Shown: positions 23,540 through 35,650, counted from the first letter of the stretch. The stretch: 64,000 nucleotides of DNA from Gnetum montanum (GCA_015680685.1 MNCI01003467.1:648614-712613), one strand, 5' to 3'. Made by a program: numbers and translations. Notes: generated by a model not told the origin, from the sequence alone.

Positions 23540-25450
23540 TGTCCTCATGACTAACTAGAAACTTGTCCTTGAGTTAAAAAAAAATGAGGATAGAGTTCCT
23601 TATAAAATTGGGAGTTAGATTTGACTTGACATGACTTACTAACTATTTACATGACTTAGAATGTCGTAGTCATGTTAAAAAAATGACATAGTTACATGAT
23701 AAGATAAAATAAAATAAAATTTGAAGTAACTTGATGTAGGTCATGTTCCAAGTGGTGAAGGCTCTTCCATCAGCTTATTCCCTTTGTTGTCAAGCTGTTG
23801 GAATTGGTAGCAATTGAGGAAAGCTTGAAGTTTCTCCTCCTCTATCCTTGGATCATGTATTGTTCATGCTTGTTGTGCAATGTTGGATGGAGCAGGTACA
23901 TCCCATGGACATGGGAGTTGCAAAAACATCTTATTTACTTTCATGTACCATGCCACAAACTATTGTCTTTCTTTTTCAAATGTTTTGGTCATCTTTCTAA
24001 GTTCTTGATAATCTAACATGCAACATGCTAGGTTTGTTGCTACATCTTTGTACCCATGGTAGCTAGCCTTGACAATTTCTAGCTCTAAGTTTACCACATG
24101 TATCTTCTATAGTGCATCCTTCCTATCAACAAAATCTTTCTCATAGATTACATATATGATCACTACTTGTTGCTTGAATTCATTTTTGGGCCTACTTATT
24201 GTTAACATGGCCAAGTTAACATATCAAAGATTTGCTAACCCCATGTATTTTGTAAGGTCTTCAATCTATAGGTCTTTATTTTTCACTTCTACTTAGTGGA
24301 CATGGGCTAAACTATCCAAGACAGGTTGCTAATCTAGATTTTGTGCAAAAAGAGAACTGATCTTGGCCTTTGCCATTTGGATCTCTTTTTCATTGATTTG
24401 CTTGTACATGCCCACCTAATCTTTGAAATGATCTTTGAGTCTTTCATGCTTATTGGCCTCATTTTACCATGTGCTTATTTTAATTGTTGACTTCTAGCAA
24501 ATGGTTTAAACTTCTTCCATTGATAAGATTTTTTCCTCATGGGCTAAGTAATTCATGTTTTAGTTTACTTAGACTAGTTTTTCTCTGAGCTATTGAATGC
24601 TCTCCTTAAGAACATTTTTTTACTTTTCAATGTTGGTCAATTGAGCAATATCAGCAACAAGCTATTCATTTTGCTCTTGTAAGGTTGTTAGTGCTTTAGC
24701 ATGTGCATATGTTCAAGCCTTTGTGATTGGCACATCCCACACTACCTTCTCATTCTCTTTTTTTATCTTCATGTTATGGTCAATAAGTTGCCTTATATGA
24801 TTAGTTCTAAATTTTTCAAGTTGATCAGTTAATTAAGCGTTATGGATTGTGTAGGGTCTTTTTTTCTTCAGCTCTCAAGGTGGCTAACTTCTCTTGCAAC
24901 CACTATATCTCATTTTTTGCAAGCTTATTCCTAGTTTTAGTCATGACAAACTTTCCTTTTGTGGTGATAAGATTAGGTTGGACTACAAAAATATCGCTTG
25001 GGATATCAAAAAGCTTTTGCATTACTTGGCCCATCGGCTACACTCTATCCAAAATATTTTCATGCTCTGCAAGAGTCATTGAGGTTCTAGCAAGCATTTG
25101 AGCATCTCATGCTCTTGAGATATCAGCCAGTGGTACAATAGGTACATTGAATGATTCCTAAATATGGTTAGTTATGATCTCTATAGCTCTTGTTACATCT
25201 TGGTGCTGCATGATAATAATAGTAGCATCTTCACTAGTTTCAAGCATAACTTTGAATGATGCAACATTCTTGGAAATCTATTGTTCCCAATTTTCGTCTT
25301 CTCTTGTCTAGAGTGACACCTATCCACTTGCTAGATTTATGGATATGCTGGGTCTTATAGAGATTTCTCTTACTCTATATAGATTAGCTTCCTCTCTTAT
25401 TCTCCATGTGATTTCACAAGGCTGATTATGAAAAATCAAATTCCATTAAG
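23540..25450 (-). pseudogene. Internal region with decayed coiled-coil Gag-like ORF (left arm of inverted pair)
   Basis: Minus-strand translation is broken by many stops but gives long coiled-coil stretches, for example LTDQLEKFRTNHIRQLIDHN and KIKKENEKVVWDV around 24,830-24,700, and VNLAMLTISRPKNEFKQQ around 24,230. The last matches INLAMLTTRCLWSEFKKW on the plus strand at 27.5 kb, so the two arms are relatives in opposite orientation. No RT, integrase or zinc knuckle is visible. Small plus-strand frames here are shadows. The product was probably a structural Gag-like protein; that is inference from coiled-coil content and position between LTRs. Confidence 0.55.
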
Positions 25451-26990
25451 AACTACCCCTTATTTGTTCATGAACAAAGTTAAAATTAATGAGGCACAAC
25501 TAATCCAAACACAACTAAGCCAAGCCTTTTAATTAATGTCCAAGAGTATTTAAAATCAAAGGCTAAAGTCCAAAATTTAAGCACTAAATATTAAGTAACT
25601 TATCTCTGAACCAATAAGCCATTAGTAATAAATAACCAATATCTCATGATTCTATAATCACATAATATTCTCTTCCTTTTGAAACATCAACAAAAAGATA
25701 AGGCATAGAAATTCTATGACGATGAGAGTAAATACATGCACATTTAACTTTTAAGACAAAGATCAAGTACTCACAAGAAAGGTCAAAGAAATAGAACTTC
25801 TCATGCTATATATCTCAAAAGATCAAAACAATCAAATAGATCCTTAGCAAGATGTTCATAAATAAATACAAATAAATATGGTAAGTTCAAAAATACATCA
25901 TCAAGAATGTCATTTTAAGGTAAAGATCCAAAATGTAACATGACTAAAAGAAAGCTCATACTTTTATCTTAGATAGTTTACTAAGCTTAATGTAAATATA
26001 CCTCTTACTTTCTAATTCTTTACTATGGATACTAGAGTAGGAGATCTTGCAACCTAAGTGTCTTTTGTTGAGAGTCCTTGAATACTTTCCCTACACACAT
26101 GATCCAAAAAATATAGGTTGTTCATAAGGTACAGGCTCCCCCTGCATATGTGCAAATATTCTTCCCATCTTAATGCTTTAATTATAGGGAGAGTGGTATT
26201 CTCCCATAAGATCTTTTAGGATCAACTTGTTCTTTTTAGAGATATTATCTTAATTGTTCTTTTGTCATCAAAATACTAGAACTACGTTGCAACACTAAGA
26301 TCAAGTGTGGAGACTAAGGTCTTCCATTAGTGATGTCTTTAAAAAATTTCTTCTAGATACTCAACAAGGAACCCCTTTCAAAAAGAAAGGACTATGTGAT
26401 TAGCCATTGAAGATCCAAAAATCACAGTAGAAACTATAGTCTTCAACTTTTATAATTCATCCATTACTTAAATGTCCATTCACGGGTTACTTTACTTTTG
26501 TAGAGATGCATTTATGAATCTCATCAACTTATGTAATAAATGTCCATTAAAATCCATACGATATTTTTTGAAGAAATAGTAGACATCTTTCTTGAGTGCA
26601 GAGATGTTAGAGTAAACATCTTTGAAATCATGTGAGACATCTTAAATGTAGTTGAGACATCTAATTGTTAAAGTAAACATCTTTCTTGCCTGGGCCAAAA
26701 TTAAATATGCTCGTTTTAAGGTGTAAAAACTCTAGACACCTCCAAACAAGTTCCCATAACTTTCAAAACCTCCTAGACTCATCAAAATAAGTCCAAAACA
26801 TACCCAAACATGGCAAAACACTATAAGGGCTAGGTGATGTCCTCATCAACTATATGCCATGTCAAGATCAAGTTTAGAGACTTTTGAAAATAAGGCCTCC
26901 CATTAGTAGTACTTTATGACAAAGATAGCAGATAATTCATGTACTCAAGGAATTCATTTTGAAATGCTGCTTTTCTTCAATTACCATACA
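25451..26990. other. Centre of the inverted pair; no gene seen
   Basis: AT-rich DNA. A phrase around 'agtaaacatcttt' repeats near 26610 and 26670. Any 5' LTR or primer site of the flanking inverted elements should be here, but I cannot recognise one. Confidence 0.45.
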
Positions 26991-28030
26991 TCAAATTGGA
27001 GGGGCAACTTGAAATAACCAAGGAGCTAAATGAACACTTAGCTATGGAAGTTGCCAAATTCAAAACCTAAATTGCCAAACCCACATTCCTCAACCCAACA
27101 TGGACAAGAGATAAAGCTATTAAATAGCTCAACATTAGACTGAAAGGGGTTGAGGGTGCAATGGAGATGGTGGTGTTCTACTAATCCTTGGTGGAGGCCA
27201 CACAACACAAGATTTAGAAGGCCTTGGATCAGACCCACTAGGAGAATGTATAGTTGATTGCAAAGAACCATTTCCTTTAGAATGTTGATGAGCATAAGCA
27301 ACAACTAATAGATTTCAGCCATCAATAGTAGGAGCAAACATAGAATGAGGAGATTTATAGCATAAAATATAAATCTCTCTATGGAGGAGGTCTGCATCCT
27401 TCACCAAAAACTACAATCAAGGTAGCCACCTAGAAATTAGAAGCTCTCAAACTTGAGAAAGTTAAAGATCATTACAAAGAGTAGGTTAGTCTACAAATGT
27501 AAGTAAATGAAAAACACATTTAGTTGCATAAATTTGGCCATGTTGACTACTAGATGTCTATGGTCAGAATTCAAGAAATGGGTGGCCAGCTTGTACTTAT
27601 TGTACAAGGTGAAGTTCAAGCATCATAAAGACATCAAACAAAATCTTGCGGTGGAAAATGCTAAACTTGAAGTTTTCAAGGTACAATTCACTGATCAATA
27701 ATCAACTATCGAGAACCTCAGCAAGAGGATGAATGACCAATAGGAGTTGCAGAATGTAGTCAAAGCATTCAATATTGAACACAAATAGTTTGCTACTTGG
27801 TTTGTCAATGTCAAGAAGATGTTCCCAATAATGTCCTATTCGTAGGATATGCCCATTCCAGCTCACATTGGTGATGTCGTGTGGACTATGAATGATCCCT
27901 AGAGTAAGGAGGAGAAGATGAAGGCATTACTAGATGCCTTTCACCTTCCACTAGAGGTTACAATCATAGTTGCCTTAGCTACTGCATGCACTTGAAGCTA
28001 GTGAAGGTCCTTTAGAACCTTAGAAGCCTG
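26990..28030 (+). pseudogene. Decayed coiled-coil Gag-like ORF (right arm of inverted pair)
   Basis: Plus-strand fragments with stops. The best-preserved piece (27507-27701) reads INLAMLTTRCLWSEFKKW, then VKFKHHKDIKQNLAVENAKL, matching the left arm's minus-strand VNLAMLTISRPKNEFKQQ and HVVNLELEIVKA in the same order. Around 27,400 the reading gives KLEALKLEKVKDHYKE, a coiled-coil pattern. It ends before 28030 and is followed by about 250 bp of untranslated sequence leading into an LTR. No enzymatic domain is seen, so the element would be non-autonomous. Confidence 0.55.
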
Positions 28031-28269
28031 CAACGCGTAGGTTTGTTTGATCTTCTCAATCACCTTCATGTCACTAGAGGATGTGCTATCCAATTTTTGT
28101 GTATTCATGTAATGGTGTTCAATTTTGTGTCATGGGCACCATCATTTTTTATAATTTGGTGAACTGTACACTCATGCACTCAATTTTTTCAAGTTAGTTT
28201 GTTTTGTTAAGAGTTAGTCAATAACTCCATACCTTCTCAATTTTATAAGGGAACTCGAGGACAAGTTTT

Positions 28270-28287
28270 CATTCAATTGTGGGAGTA
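28270..28287 (+). promoter_or_regulatory. Polypurine tract next to 3' LTR
   Basis: ATTCAATTGTGGGAGTA lies directly before TGATGAG at 28288; in elements B and C the same place reads ATTCAGTCATGGGGGTA. Upstream GGGAACTCGAGGACAAG is also shared. It would have primed plus-strand DNA synthesis. Confidence 0.7.
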
Positions 28288-29247
28288 TGATGAGCATCAA
28301 AGTGTTGCATTGATGGACCCCCATTGACGTGGCCTTGTTGACAGGCCTCCATCTATGGGGCCTCATTTACATGATGTTGCCCCATTAATGGGGTCATGTC
28401 AATGTAGGATTTGCTACATCTATGAGATCCTATTGATGCAATACTATAGCAAAAACTAGAAATACAAGCTCCCAGTCATGTTGATAGAGAGGAGAAGTCA
28501 TAGTAGTAGCAAAGCTTTTGCAATTTATCTATTTAAAAGTTAGAATATTTCTATGAGTGCTTGTAGTAGGAGTCAAAAAGTGTATGGATCTTTATTTGAG
28601 CATTATTGTACTTGAACCACACTAGTGTGTAAGGAAATAAAGACTAGCCTTTTGATTAAACCTTGCAAAACTTGGAATAGATTAATGATTTATTTATGCA
28701 TTTATTATTTTCATGAAATATTCAATTAATTAAGGTAAATTAGACTTTAAGCAATTAGTTACTTAATTAAGCTAAATAGATTAAGTACATTAGTATGACT
28801 ACTTCGAGTGTAAATATGTATTCATTTGGTAATCCCAGCAACATTATTGGTTGGTGCACCTAGTAGCGTAGTGCTTGGTAACCTAGCAATGGATATGTGA
28901 GTTTAGAATGTGTACAAAAAGTGGGACTAGATGCTTATGTTAGGATTAGTTAGAGACTAGTTAAGTGGTTAAATTAGATTAATTGTTAAATTATTCCATC
29001 TCTCTACTCTAAGTACCAAAGAAAATAAAACATAAAATAATAAAAATCATATGCCTTGATTACACTTAACCATACCTTTGTACATCACAAGTGTAATTGG
29101 GAAGACAACAAATAACCTTAAGGCAAGGTTCACTTCCTAGAGGACTAGTGTACCGGAAACTAGAGAGTTTGTGGAATTTGACTGGATCGCGTGTGAATGC
29201 TTCGTGATTCATATGGTTGGGCATAGGGGTATCTCGACTGCTCATTA
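28288..29247 (+). mobile_element. LTR, TGATGAG family, diverged member (plus orientation)
   Basis: Begins TGATGAGCATC and ends CTCATTA, one change from CTCATCA. Shared landmarks in the same order as LTR B are GTAGGAGTCAAAAAGTG near 28568, ATCTTTATTTGAGCA, AGGAAATAAAGA (poly-A signal) near 28631, GGTAATCCCAGCAACATT near 28830, GGGAAGACAAC near 29098 and GGGCATAGGGGTATCTCG near 29220. The U3 part has inverted words (ATTGATGGACCCCCATTGA, GGCCTTGTTGACAGGCC, CCCCATTAATGGGG) in place of the GATATCGC palindromes. The five bases outside this LTR do not match those outside the partner LTR at 22650. Confidence 0.75.
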
Positions 29248-29469
29248 GTTGAGTTGTCTAGGAAAATGTGTAATTAAAGTTTCATTAACAAAGTAATTAA
29301 ATTATTAATTAGTTTTTAACTTATGATTACTTTTCCTAAGTTTATGATTACAAGGTCAGTGAACCAAAGATATCTTGAGTGCAACATGTAGTGCTCTTTG
29401 AGATGATTCTAAATATACTAGTTTTATCAAAATTTGATGCATAGTTTTCAAGAATTAAAATTTATTTTA

Positions 29470-29615
29470 TTATTTTTTTCATTGAAAAAATTAGGGCCTA
29501 AAATTAAACTTAAAACCTCCCAATGAACAATCCTAAGTCTTAAGCCTTGATGAGATAGCCACTAGATCTTAAAGTTATTTATAAAAATAAGTGTATATAC
29601 ATATATATATTTTAA
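29470..29615 (-). mobile_element. Possible tRNA-derived SINE remnant
   Basis: On the minus strand, TAGTGGCTATCTCATCAAGG (A-box-like area) is followed about 45 bases on by GGGAGGTTTTAAGTTTAA, a degraded form of the GG(T/G)TC(A/G)A B-box segment typical of plant SINEs. The tail toward lower coordinates is T-rich on minus. No target duplication could be placed. Confidence 0.4.
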
Positions 29616-30520
29616 ATAAAAAATAATTTTAAAAATTAAATTATTCTTGCCCTACCTAATGTTACGGTAGGGTGATAGCTACTTTCTATTGAGTTAGCCA
29701 ATTGCATTGCTATGTGGTTGGGTTGTAGCACTTGATCGTGTAGCATTGTAGCTAACCTAGTAGCAATGCTAGCCTATCACATTGCATTCCTATGTGTAGT
29801 AGGGCCATGCTAGTTGTGCCTATGCTACCATTGTCCCATGCATCATCCACCTATTGCCCTATGCTTTGTCTTCTTTGATGTCTCCATGCATTGGCCTACT
29901 GAGATGATTTTCGAATACTACTTCCTTTGGCCATCGTTAGTGGTAGCAAATATTATCTTCTCTAACAATTTTGACAATCAAACATTTTTTCAACCATTGA
30001 TGAGAAATCCCAAAACTATGAAATAATTAAAACTTTTAAATTTGACATTTTGAGTTGGGAAAAATTTAAATATTAAAATGTGACAAATTTAACAAACTAG
30101 TCAAATTAATGGATTGGCAGAAATTGGGATAAAAATCCTATAATTAAGCATGCTTTGGCTAGAGTAGTGTAAACATTTTTGGAACTTTAAATGACCATAA
30201 CTTTTATTCTCATGTCTACTTTAAATGAAATAAGAGTTATGTATAACAAATTTGAATCCTCTAGATAGAACAAAATGATTAGATTTAGCCTACAAAAGCC
30301 TAAACATTAGGTTTTAAAGTTTATGTTTTGCCATTTTAAAATATTTAAAAGCTTGATTTGGAGACAAAAATTTGAGTATTTTTAATATGACTAAAATATT
30401 TAAGGCTATTTAAATCTTGATGGGAGGATTTCAAGATAGAAAATTCATTTTAGAGTAGTTCTAACCCCTTCCAAACCCAATTAGCCACCTCCAAAACCCA
30501 TAAAAAGAATAATGGAGAGT
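29616..30520. other. Non-coding DNA upstream of Ty3 gag
   Basis: A 5' LTR and primer site should lie here for the element at 30.5-35.65 kb, but I find no match to its 3' LTR (35152-35650) and no Met-tRNA-type primer site. The 5' LTR is probably lost. The frame at 29814-30026 has no recognised motif. Confidence 0.45.
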
Positions 30521-30776
30521 CATGGATAATCACCATGCCTTATCTCTTCAACCTATCAATGTCCAAAACCTAGAAAGTGTATTAATGAGATAAGATGCAT
30601 GTAAGAGGAACTCCATCAATCAAACCAAGAGTTCAAGAAAAGTATGCAAGATATGTTGGAAGAGATTAGGAAATTGTCCCATAATTTAGAAGGGAGATGG
30701 TATGAAGTTTAGGGGAAGATGGATTCTTTTGCAAACTACATTAGATAATTGAATAAGCATTTGATCCAACCCCCCA

Positions 30777-30890
30777 ACCAAAATCAACATCCATCTAGAG
30801 ACTATAATCAAAATCAGCACCCATCTAGGGATCATAAGCAATATCATCATCCACTTAGAGATTATTACCAAGATTAACTTCAACCTTGAG
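30777..30890. repeat. 36-bp in-frame repeat, about three units, inside gag
   Basis: Units reading roughly NQNQHPSRDY / NQNQHPSRDH / KQYHHPLRDYY in protein, from CAAAATCA(a/g)CA(t/c)CCATCTAG in DNA. The period keeps frame, so it probably existed while gag was translated. Confidence 0.8.
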
Positions 30891-31363
30891 ATCATTACTA
30901 AGAAAAATTTACACTAGGATCATTATTGAGATCAATCCCCACATATAGGGCATTAAGATGCTAAGATTCCATTACATGGACAAAGATTAGAACCAACAGT
31001 AGAAAGTTATTGGAATTGGAAAAGATCACCTAGAGAATCCTTAGCTTAGGTTCATGCCAAGAAGGTGAAACTTTACCATTATGATGGAGCCCCTAGATCT
31101 AGTGTTAAGGTAAAAAATTGGTTCAATATTATGAAGAATTATTTTGAAATGTTGAATTTATTATGTTAATAACATTTAGAGGTGATCTCTTTGTGTTTAA
31201 GGGGACTCATTGCAATATGGTGGAATGGATTGAGATCTTAAGGATTAATTATAAATTGGCTTAACTTCTACTATGATTTCAAACAAAAATTTGTACTATA
31301 TTTCGTTCTTAAGGAGTGTAGGATGTGTTTTAACTTATTAAGATTGGGTTGACAATCTATGAA

Positions 31364-31453
31364 AGATTATTACAAGGAGATCTATGATCTCTTCATGTAT
31401 GTAATATGTGATAGATTATTACAAGGAGATCTATGATCTCTTCATGTATGTAA
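31364..31453. repeat. Exact tandem duplication, period 49 bp
   Basis: AGATTATTACAAGGAGATCT and the following 21 bases occur at 31364 and again at 31413 with no difference over 41 bp. It shifts the gag frame. Perfect identity in an otherwise decayed element says it is recent. Confidence 0.93.
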
Positions 31454-31829
31454 GTCAGTAGGATGAAGGTTAATTCTCTTTAAAGCTTATTGGTAGATTA
31501 CATGCTCAATTATGTTTCCAGACACATTCCCATAACTCACAAATAGTTAATGAAGCATATAGAAATGACAAGGATTATGAAGAATCAAACCAAGTATAAA
31601 CCACAATTATCCAACAAGAAACTGTGGAAGAAACACTTAACAAAAGAACTTGATCCATATGCTTTGCTTGAGATAAATATTAGTTCAAGAAAGATTATCC
31701 AAAATTAAGAGTATGGATTCAAAGGAACAATTAAAACAAAAACCAAAAAGCCAACACCACTATGGCCAAAGAAAAAGGTCAAGTAACTACCATGGCCATA
31801 ATGAAGAAAATTTCAGCATCGACTAAGTT

Positions 31830-32160
31830 GGGTTTGAGGACATTTCAATTTGTCTTACTCATTTTTGAAGGGTTAATTAAGAGTTAAAAGGTTAAATTTT
31901 TTATTGATAGTGAAGAAAGTGATAGTTTTATATCACCAAACATCATTAAGACATTAAATTTAATCCTACCTTCTAAGAAAGTGGTTAAAGTAAAACTTGT
32001 AGATGGAATGACTATGAGTAAGCATACTAGGTACAGTGAAATGAACCTTTTCCTTCAAGAAATTCCTTTTGTTGGTAATTTTTTGAATTTGAATTAGGAG
32101 AAGGAGACATTGATGTAATCTTAAGAATTTATTTCCTATAAAAATTTAATTTTACTACCC
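31830..32160 (+). pseudogene. pro: Ty3/gypsy aspartic protease remnant
   Basis: In frame: VKFFIDSEESDSFISPNIIK, TLNLILPSKKVVKVKLVDG, then FLQEIPFVGNF. This is the LIDSGA(T/S)HNFIS...KLGL / V.VADG / D...DVILG pattern of chromovirus proteases. The active-site Gly of D-S-G has become Glu, so the copy could not be active even without its stops. It lies between gag and RT. Confidence 0.7.
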
Positions 32161-32479
32161 ATTTTGAAACTCATGTTTTAAAAGTGCTAATCACTAATGG
32201 ATCAGGATTCTAAGCCAGGTAAAGAGAACAAAGTAAATTCATACTATACCCATTAATTAAGTTAAGAGACTAGTCAAGAAATATGTTAGTATGTTTATTG
32301 TAAAAGTAATTCAACCCCAAAAAATTTCCAACATTAAGATCCCAAAGGAACTTAAAGAATACAAGAATTTAGTGTTTGGTGAAACCAAAGAGTCTACTAT
32401 AAAGAACTGTTGAACATGTTATTGACATCTTTATAGGTATAGAACTAGTTTGAAAAGCCATGTATAGGTGTTCTACTTT

Positions 32480-33530
32480 GGAATTAATGGAATGAAAGGT
32501 ATGACTAGATCAATTACTAGAGGAAGAGAAGATTCAGTCTAGTATCTTATCTTGGAGAGCACTAGTTCTAATTGTCAAAAAGAAGGATGGTACCTTAAGA
32601 TTATGTATTAATTATAGCACATTAAACAAAGTAACAATCAAGAACATCTATCATTTGCCTAGGATTGATGACATGTTTGATCAACTTACTAGAACATGTT
32701 ATTCTTCCAAGATTGATTTAAAACCATATTATCATCAGATAAGGATTAAATAAAAAGATATTAAGAAGACTTTGTTTAGAACAACGTGCAAATTATACAA
32801 ATTTATTCCATGTTAAAGAAGGAACATGTTGCTATGGAAATTTCCAAGCAATACCAATTAAAGGACTTACTGAGTAAATGTAAGTTTTTTAAAGAAAAAG
32901 TATCATATTTGGATCATATTATATCTAAATCAGGACTACAAGTAGATCTATTTGAAATTTGTGCAATCCAAGAATGGCCAAAACTTAAGGATGTGATAAT
33001 AGTTCATAATTTTTGGTCTAATAGGATTTTACTGGCATTTTAATTGACCTATTGCAAGAATACATGTATTTAAGTTTGATAAAAGGTGTAGATAAGATTT
33101 TTTAAGATTAAAGATGCTATTAATAACAATACCTATCCTAAGAATCCTAGAGGAAGAGGTGTCATGTGAAGTATCTAAAGATGCCTACAAAGTAGGGATT
33201 GATGTAGTTCTTTCATAATAAGACAAAGTGATATGTTTTAATTCTTATAAATTATATTTGAGGTAAATTTTTCAATCCATGATCTAGAATTGTTAGCAAT
33301 TATATATGCTTTAAAGTTTTGAAAACATTACCTTTATGAAAAAATATTTGTATTAAAAACTGACTATAAGAGTCTAGAATATCTATAGAAACAATTCATA
33401 TTAAACACAAGACAAGGTGGGTGGGTGGAATTACTTGTTAAATATGATTTTAAGATTAAGTACATTCTAGGAAGATAAAATATAGTGGTTGATGCTCTTA
33501 CTTGAATGTGGATTGAAATAATTAGTGTTT
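32480..33530 (+). pseudogene. pol: Ty3/gypsy reverse transcriptase-RNase H remnant with internal deletion
   Basis: RT fingers and palm start are unmistakable at 32560-32700: [40 protein letters not shown]. After [12 protein letters not shown] and KKTLFRTTCKLYKF (about 32785) the sequence jumps to LLSKCKFFKEKVSYLDHIIS (32850 on). The segment that should hold FGL.NAP and the catalytic Y/F-x-D-D is missing, about 60 residues by family comparison. RNase H traces follow to 33530: LKTDYKSLEYL, RQGGWVELLVKYDFKIKYIL, and VVDALT matching the family's VADALSR. Stops are scattered. It is a dead copy, between protease and integrase. Confidence 0.85.
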
Positions 33531-33539
33531 TCATAGCTC

Positions 33540-34970
33540 CTATGGAAGAAGATATTAAGGATTAGATAAAGAAATATCCTTACTTTAAGCATATTTTTAT
33601 TAATATAACTTCTGAACCTAATTACCATCTCTTTCCAAAAGACTTATTGATAAATGAATAGAGAATATGTATTGCAAAAGATACTTGGAGACATAAATTA
33701 TTATTTGAATCCCATGAAGTATGATATACTAGACATCCTAGATATTTCAAGATCTATGTTATGATACACAAGTTTTATTTTTGAGCTAGGATAAAGAATG
33801 ATGTGTCCACTTACATTAGAAATTGTCCAACTTGTTAAACAATGAAAGTTGAGCAAAATAAACCAAGTGGATTATCACAACCTCTAGAATTCCCATCATG
33901 GAAATGGAAAGATGTCACTATGGATTTCATCAGAGGATTACTAGTGATTAATAAGGGGAACGATTCAATCTTGGTTGTAGTCGATCATTCATCAAAGATG
34001 GCTCACTCTATACCCTTGAAATCTACAAATACAGTAGAAGATATAGTTCAAAAATTTATATGAGAGTTATTTCAACTACATGGATTTCCCAAGACAATCA
34101 CATCAGATAGAGATCATAAGTTTATTTTCAGATTTTAGTAAAAATTTCTTTAAAAACTAGAAACCTAATTGAAGTTCAGCACAATGTGCCACCCTAAAAT
34201 TGATTATTAAATAGAATGAGTTAATATGATATTAGAAAATATTCTAAGAATTTATGTTGGGAGTAGACATAAGATATGGGGAAATTACTTATACTTAGCT
34301 AAATTCACCTATTGTAATAATTATCAAGGATTCATACAAAGAAATCCATTTGAGCTTGTGTATAGATGAAATTTGCAAACACCATTAATGTGGGTTAGTC
34401 CCACCCAAAGAGAAAAATGGAAGAAAGAAAAAAATAAAAATAATAGAAAATATTATCTCAAGGTTAAAATAGAATTTACAAGTGGCCCAAGATAAGTATA
34501 AGGGGTATGTGGATTAACATCACCTTAAAAGGAAGTTTCAAATAGAATACCAAGTATTTTTTAGAGTTAGATCCACTAGAAGTTCCCTAAAGCTAGGAAG
34601 ATATACCAACGTAGCTCCTCAATATTGTTGTCCTATTGAGATATTGGAATGAATTGGCAAGGTAGCATATCAACTAGATCTCCCAGCGAATGTAAAGATC
34701 CACCTAGTCTTCCATGTGAGTCTACTTAAGAAGTTTCATAAGAATGATGTACCTTATATATTAGATTGGAACATTCTATCCCTGAGATCTAACACAAGCT
34801 TTGAGGTTAAATAGATTGTAATTAAGGATCAAATAATGAAGAATCTTTGTAATAAAACCATTATTGAAGTACTTGTTCAATGGTCAAACTATGACCAACA
34901 AACCTAGAAGAATAGGGAGTTTATCCTCAACTCATATTCTCATCATTTTGATTGCCATAATAATAAATAA
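33540..34970 (+). pseudogene. pol: Ty3/gypsy integrase remnant with chromodomain-like tail
   Basis: Zinc-binding remains (H..H..C..C) appear as TRHPRYFKIYVMIHKFYF and RNCPTC near 33735-33835. The catalytic core is open at 33842-34063: LEFPSWKWKDVTMDFIRGLL, then NDSILVVVDHSSKMAHSIPL, matching W.W..I.MDF..GLP / D.I.VVVDR.TK.AHFIP. It continues with LHGFPKTITSDRDHKFIFRF and, after 34660, YQLDLPANVKIHLVFHVSLL and KTIIEVLVQWSNYD. The last part is where chromoviruses have a chromodomain. Stops interrupt it. Order and tail suggest a chromovirus (Tekay/Reina side), but the lineage is not settled by eye. Confidence 0.85.
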
Positions 34971-35151
34971 GTTAATTAACATTTTTAATAATAGAGAGTA
35001 TTAGGAGATTAATATGCATTTTCCTATGTTCAAATGATAATAATCATAATAATAGAGCTAAAAATGAAAAACATAATAAGGAAGTAATTGTAAAATAGTT
35101 GCACATTGAAAATGTGCTCTAGGACGAGTTGGATTCTTAAGGGTCGTAGAT

Positions 35152-35650
35152 TGTAATGTTTCATCCTTGTTAAGGATGAACTTGTATAATTAACAATGTA
35201 ACTAACCTTTGAATGAAGGGGTGCCTCATTATGACATGATGTAGCTATTCACAATACCCCTCAAGAATTGATTTAACTTATGACATTTAAGATTGGGACT
35301 TAAAAATCATCCCAAGCATGGAGTTATAGAGCCATATTGGTGAGTGACATGAGCCAAGTGAAGCAAGACAAGATGGAACTAATCATCTTTTCAGTCTTAT
35401 GGCCTAACTATGGTGGTAGTGCTCGATTGTCTCTAAGGGTCCTAAGTGTTACAAGAAGATAACCCACAGTCATTAATAGCATACTCAAGTAATTTTCATT
35501 AACAAAGTCCACTATTAATTTTCTTTTCTATTACCTTCTCTTGCCATTAATTCTATGTTATAAATCATAATTTAGATTATTTCAATGTTAAATGATGATT
35601 TTACATGATAGATGATTATAATTATTGATATCTGAGAATGGGACATCACA
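35152..35650 (+). mobile_element. 3' LTR of the chromovirus-like element
   Basis: Begins TGTAATGTTTCATCC after a decayed polypurine tract (CTTAAGGGTCGTAGAT) preceded by GGACGAGTTGGATT, the usual end of such elements. Ends GGGACATCACA; TGTAATGT and ACATCACA are near-inverted ends. Length 499 bp. The matching 5' LTR is not in the window. Confidence 0.6.

Larger units (their letters stand above)
30530..31720 (+). pseudogene. gag: Ty3/gypsy (chromovirus-like) gag remnant
   Basis: Starts with a basic/coiled N-terminal part, then an Asn/Gln/His-rich section built from a 36-bp repeat (30777-30890), then the Gag core: KKVKLYHYDGAPRSSVK near 31060, MKDYYKEIYDLFMYV near 31360-31405, with stops throughout. 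A 49-bp direct duplication (31364-31453) inside the core breaks the frame because 49 is not divisible by three. A C-terminal basic region with 'CFA.D..FKKDYPKL'-like remains near 31655-31700 sits where a zinc knuckle would be expected. It is followed on the same strand by protease, RT, RNase H and integrase remnants in the normal Ty3 order. Confidence 0.65.

Noticed and set aside
22645-29252. One composite insertion bounded by the two outer LTRs
   Set aside because: Flanks GGGTA and GTTGA do not match, and R1 sequence does not resume at 29248.
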